Origin: Synergistaceae bacterium
GTDB taxonomy: Bacteria; Synergistota; Synergistia; Synergistales; Aminobacteriaceae
Direction of reading: 5' to 3'
DNA: 17,545 bases
NCBI GenBank assembly: GCA_031289165.1
Contig: JAITPZ010000294.1
Span: 1 to 17,545 of the forward strand
Part shown: piece by piece, positions 14,522-17,545 of the stretch
Numbering within the stretch: the first letter of the stretch is position 1
Layout of the letters: every line of letters starts with the position of its first letter
Position numbers and translations under genes: made by a program
Notes under the pieces: model-generated
The model's database searches: none
Told to the model about the DNA's origin: nothing
What the model saw: the letters and a program-made list of their open reading frames with translations, nothing else

Positions 14522-15694
14522 TTGAGCGAAAAATCAAACAAAAAGTGTCTTCGTGGAGCGACCCTTCTCAGGGGGACGGGCGAACGCGTCGAAAACGGTG
14601 TGGTCGTGCTGGAGAACGGGAAGATTGCGGACGTCGGCAGGAATGTGAGCGTGCCGGGCGACGCGGAGGTTTTCGACCTCAGGGGAATGGTGGTCACGCC
14701 GGGACTGATCGACGCTCATGTGCATATGGGAACTTATAATGAAGGGTTCCCCGAGGACATGCAGGACGCCAACGACATGGTGGACCCCATCGCGCCGCAG
14801 CTTCGCGTTCTGGACGCGCTGTACCCCGGCGACCTGTCCTTCCCGGACGCTCTGGCGGGCGGCGTCACCTGCGTTCAGAGCCTGCCCGGAAGCGGTAACG
14901 TCATCGGCGGACAGGGCGTCATCGTCAAGACAAAGAGCGACATTCTCGAGCGCATGGTGGTGCGGGCGCCCTCCGCGATGAAGGCGGCTCTGGGCGAAAA
15001 CCCCACGCGGGTCTACAGCGCGAAGAACAAGCTGCCCAACACCCGCATGGGAACGGCGTTTCTGATGCGCGACGCCTTCGTGCGGGCGCGGAACTACCGC
15101 GAAAAGGCGGAAGCCGCCCGGACAAAAGGCGAACCCTTCGAGCGCAGCCTGGCCATGGAGGCCCTGCTGCCCGTGCTGGACCGTCAGCTCGTGTACCGCG
15201 TACACTGCCATCGAATGGACGACATTCAGACCGCCGTGCGCGTCGCGGAGGAATTCGCCCTGCGTTATACCCTGGAGCACTGCACCGAGGGGCATCTCAT
15301 CGCGCCCTGGCTCGCGGAGAAGAAGGCATTCGCGGCCGTGGGGCCGACGTTTACGTCACGCGCGAAGATCGAGTTGCGCAATAAAACCTGGGACACGCCG
15401 AGGATCCTTTGGGAACACGGGGTGCATTTCTGCATCATCACCGACCATCCGGTCGTCCCCGTCGAACACCTGATCGTGTGCGCCGCTCTGGCCGTGCGCG
15501 CGGGACTTCCGGCGGAGGAGGCGATAAAGGCCGTCACGCTTTACGCGGCCGAGCATCTGGGGGTGGCGGACCGCGTGGGCTCCATCGAAAAGGGCAGGGA
15601 CGCCGACCTCGCGGTGTGGAACGGAGAACCTCTCGACGCCCGCTCGAGGGTCGTAAAGACCTTCGTGAACGGAGCGCTTGTCTACGAAGCATAA
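14522..15694 (+). CDS. Amidohydrolase-superfamily enzyme (COG1228-like)
   Basis: Metal-dependent hydrolase of 390 residues, imidazolonepropionase-like in layout: a small beta-sandwich (residues 10-60), then the TIM-barrel metal site HVH (H66, H68) in GLIDAHVHMG, further histidines at H228/H230 (VHCH) and H253 (LEHC), and the catalytic D308 in IITDHPVVP. It ends with the composite-domain closure GSIEKGRDADLAVWNGEPL and VVKTFVNGALVY. These are the hallmarks of the superfamily; substrate cannot be told, though relatives act on ring amides and dipeptides. I chose TTG at 14522, because AAGGGAGG lies 7 nt upstream; an ATG at 14486 lies inside the -10 promoter and is unlikely. The peptide-type ABC solute-binding gene follows 165 nt away on the same strand, which might point to hydrolysis of an imported compound. 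Confidence 0.9.
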   Translation: MSEKSNKKCLRGATLLRGTGERVENGVVVLENGKIADVGRNVSVPGDAEVFDLRGMVVTPGLIDAHVHMGTYNEGFPEDMQDANDMVDPIAPQLRVLDALYPGDLSFPDALAGGVTCVQSLPGSGNVIGGQGVIVKTKSDILERMVVRAPSAMKAALGENPTRVYSAKNKLPNTRMGTAFLMRDAFVRARNYREKAEAARTKGEPFERSLAMEALLPVLDRQLVYRVHCHRMDDIQTAVRVAEEFALRYTLEHCTEGHLIAPWLAEKKAFAAVGPTFTSRAKIELRNKTWDTPRILWEHGVHFCIITDHPVVPVEHLIVCAALAVRAGLPAEEAIKAVTLYAAEHLGVADRVGSIEKGRDADLAVWNGEPLDARSRVVKTFVNGALVYEA

Positions 15695-15859
15695 ATTAAG
15701 GGGGGGAAGCGACGGAGAGTTAAGAGTCAAAGGAGAACGGGCGCGAAAAAGGGAATTCCGCTGAACTTTGGAGTTCCGGAGAGGACGTGCAGTTCCGTTA
15801 TCGCGAATCGCGGGCGTTCGGCTCCGCGTATGCGAGTCAACGAAAAGGAGTGGGTAGCA
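15695..15859 (+). other. Intergenic leader with hairpin and short palindrome
   Basis: No gene is visible. GGAATTCC (15752-15759) pairs with GGAGTTCC (15770-15777) across a 10-nt loop with one G-U pair, and a perfect palindromic CGCGA/TCGCG (15802-15812) follows. No T-tract follows the hairpin, so I do not call a terminator, and no convincing promoter is seen; the next gene may be read from the amidohydrolase promoter. Confidence 0.4.
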
Positions 15860-17368
15860 GTGAAGAAGACAGTATCCGTTTTGTTTGGACTGGTTCTCGT
15901 TTTGAGCCTGTGTACCGTCGCGGGCGCGGCGCCGAAGGACGTTCTGATCGTGGCCGACCAGTACGACGCCACGACGATGGACCCCATCGCCCATAATGAC
16001 GTCCCCAGTTCCCGCGTGTGTTTCGAGCTTTACGACACGCTGATCTTCCTCGACAACGAGGGAAACGTGTCTCCCGGCCTGGCCGAGTCGTGGGAGTTCC
16101 TGTCAGGGACGGACTACAAGTTCCACCTTCGTAAGGGCGTCAAATTCCACAACGGCGAGGAAATGAAGGCCGACGACGTTCTGTACTCGATGATGCGCGC
16201 CACGACGGACGCGGGCGCGAAGATAGCGACCTACTCGCAGAACGTCAAAGACGTCGAGATCGTGGACGACTACACGGTCATCGTGCATTTGAAGGTTGTC
16301 GATTATTCCTTCTTCTCCTCGCTGGCCCACAGTTGGGGCTCCGTTATCAACAGGAAGGCCACGGAGGCCGCCGGCGACAGCTTCGGCATGAACCCCGTGG
16401 GGACCGGCCCGTTCAGGCTCGTGAGCTGGCAGAAGGGCAACCGGTATGTCCTCGAGCGCTTCGACGAGTACTGGGGACCGAAGCCGAAGTACAAAACGCT
16501 CGAAGTCCGTTCGGTCCCGGAACCGACCAGCCGCACGATCGCTCTGGAGACGGGCGAGGCGGATATCGCCTTCCCGATCGTTCACAACGACCTGAAGCGC
16601 ATCGAGGAGAACGAGAAGCTGGTGCTTTACCGCAAACCGCAGAACTCCACCGCCTACATAGGCTTCAACGTCACGAAGAAGCCCTTCGACAACGTGAACG
16701 TCCGCCAGGCTATTTACGCGGCGCTTGACATCGTGGGCATTCAGGCCGCTTCGTACCGGGGCGTGGGCAAGGTGCCGGGCACGCTGGTTCCCTCCGCGGT
16801 CAAATACTCGATCAACGACGAAATGCCTCCGCATCAGCAGGACGTGGAGAAGGCCAAAAAGATGCTCGCCGACGCCGGCGTGAAGAACCTCAGGTTGGAG
16901 ATCTGGACCAACGAACGCAAGGAACGCGTGGACAGCGCCACGATCGTTCAGGCGCAGCTCGAGGAAATCGGCATCCAGTCCGAGATCAAGGTTCTGGAAT
17001 GGGGCGCTTACCTGAACGGGCTTCAGGAGAAAACGCACGACCTCTTCATTCTGGGCTGGGTTTCCACGGTTCCCGATCCCAATTTCGCCGTCTCCGGCCT
17101 CCTGGAGACGACCGCCATAGGAGCCTCCAACTACACGTTCTACAGCGATCCAAAACTGGACGAGCTTCTCGCCAAAGGGCGCGCTCTGCCGGATGGGGAC
17201 GAAAGAGCCGCCGTTTACAAAGAGATGCAGCTCTATATCAATGAGCAGCTTCCGATGATGTATCTGCACAACGACGAATCCATCGCCGGCACGCAGAAGA
17301 CCGTCAAAGGTTTCGCGCCTCGCTCCAACGAGATTCATTCTTTCCGCGAAGCCTGGGTCGAGGAGTAA
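15860..17368 (+). CDS. ABC transporter solute-binding protein, family 5
   Basis: Extracytoplasmic substrate receptor of a peptide/nickel-type (DppA/OppA, SBP_bac_5) ABC importer. The 502-residue protein has a signal peptide (KKTVSVLFGLVLVLSLCTVAGA, cleavage near residue 25). No lipobox cysteine directly follows the hydrophobic core, though one cysteine lies within it. Family patterns are DPIAHNDVPSSRVCFELYDTL, GLAESWEF, FHLRKGVKFHNGEEMKADDVLYS and GTGPFRLVSWQKGNRYVLER, with LILGWVSTVPDPN-type segments (residues about 400) in the C-terminal lobe. GTG at 15860 has GGAG 9 nt upstream and gives a sound signal peptide; the ATG at 15830 adds ten residues and has no binding site. A DppB-type permease starts 139 nt downstream after a terminator-like hairpin. 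Substrate is probably a peptide or similar molecule. Confidence 0.93.
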   Translation: MKKTVSVLFGLVLVLSLCTVAGAAPKDVLIVADQYDATTMDPIAHNDVPSSRVCFELYDTLIFLDNEGNVSPGLAESWEFLSGTDYKFHLRKGVKFHNGEEMKADDVLYSMMRATTDAGAKIATYSQNVKDVEIVDDYTVIVHLKVVDYSFFSSLAHSWGSVINRKATEAAGDSFGMNPVGTGPFRLVSWQKGNRYVLERFDEYWGPKPKYKTLEVRSVPEPTSRTIALETGEADIAFPIVHNDLKRIEENEKLVLYRKPQNSTAYIGFNVTKKPFDNVNVRQAIYAALDIVGIQAASYRGVGKVPGTLVPSAVKYSINDEMPPHQQDVEKAKKMLADAGVKNLRLEIWTNERKERVDSATIVQAQLEEIGIQSEIKVLEWGAYLNGLQEKTHDLFILGWVSTVPDPNFAVSGLLETTAIGASNYTFYSDPKLDELLAKGRALPDGDERAAVYKEMQLYINEQLPMMYLHNDESIAGTQKTVKGFAPRSNEIHSFREAWVEE

Positions 17369-17433
17369 GCCCTCGCCGGAACCCCTTCACAGCTTCTTGC
17401 GGATAATGTGAGAATCGAACATTAGAACGCGGG

Positions 17434-17467
17434 AACGGCAGGGGTAATTCGAAGTCCCTGCCGTTTT
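17434..17467 (+). terminator. Terminator-like hairpin between binding protein and permease
   Basis: AACGGCAGGG (17434-17443) pairs perfectly with CCCTGCCGTT (17456-17465) across a 12-nt loop, and TTTT follows (17464-17467). A partly efficient intrinsic terminator here would give more binding protein than permease, as is common in such operons. The spacer from 17369 to 17507 otherwise holds no gene. Confidence 0.6.
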
Positions 17468-17507
17468 CGCATTGCCTTTTTCCATAATTCATCTAGGAGG
17501 ATGGACG

Positions 17508-17545
17508 ATGATTCGCTATATCATTCGCCGTGTCCTTTTCCTGAT
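17508..17545 (+). CDS. DppB-type ABC permease, 5' fragment
   Basis: The last 38 bases hold the start of a gene that runs off the right edge: ATG at 17508 with AGGAGG 7 nt upstream, encoding MIRYIIRRVLFLI. This start (basic residues followed by a hydrophobic run) is typical of the DppB/OppB permease of peptide-type ABC importers. Its position right after the family-5 solute-binding gene supports the call. Only 12 complete codons are visible, so the function rests on context. Confidence 0.72.
   Translation, partial: MIRYIIRRVLFL

Overview
The window is a high-GC bacterial chromosomal segment (AT-rich only in intergenic patches) with closely packed genes, GTG and TTG starts, and good GGAGG-type ribosome binding sites. 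The gene mix (a TAXI-type TRAP transporter, a peptide-type ABC importer, an amidohydrolase, DgkA, YchF, YiiM) suits an amino-acid or peptide-fermenting anaerobe. Synergistota would be my first guess, but that rests on overall impression and not on a marker gene. No rRNA, tRNA, CRISPR array, phage or intact insertion sequence was seen.

Layout, left to right. (1) 1-233: intergenic, with two tandem sigma70-like promoters on the minus strand firing out of the left edge. (2) 234-3878, minus: a TRAP-TAXI operon transcribed as solute-binding protein, DUF1850 protein, then fused 4TM/12TM permease. (3) 3879-4156: divergent control region. (4) 4157-4867, plus: a stand-alone B3/B4 tRNA-binding/editing-domain protein, convergent with (5) a YbaK/EbsC-type aminoacyl-tRNA deacylase (5020-5517, minus). 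(6) 5543-6691, minus: an exported trypsin-like serine protease. (7) 6734-6862: an AT-rich 129-bp MITE-like element with 14-bp perfect terminal inverted repeats and a 10-bp flanking direct repeat, sitting between the protease and pgm. (8) 6883-8532, minus: phosphoglucomutase with its own promoter. (9) 8678-14376, minus: a likely six-gene run (MATE exporter, YchF ATPase/GTPase, diacylglycerol/undecaprenol kinase, an unknown single-pass membrane protein, an exported 8-bladed PQQ-type propeller, a YiiM-like MOSC protein). (10) 14522-17545, plus: an amidohydrolase, then a family-5 (oligo/dipeptide-type) ABC solute-binding protein and the first codons of its DppB-type permease, which runs off the right edge.

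How they work together: the two transporter loci take up unknown small organic substrates, perhaps carboxylates or amino-acid-like compounds through TRAP and peptides through ABC. The amidohydrolase may act on an imported compound. B3/B4 and YbaK are both candidate trans-editing (tRNA quality-control) factors. The MATE-to-YiiM cluster mixes housekeeping and envelope functions.

Most of the window is ordinary. The most notable non-gene signal is the 129-bp MITE-like insertion, which opens a reading frame into the protease gene. I found no convincing previously undescribed multi-gene system.
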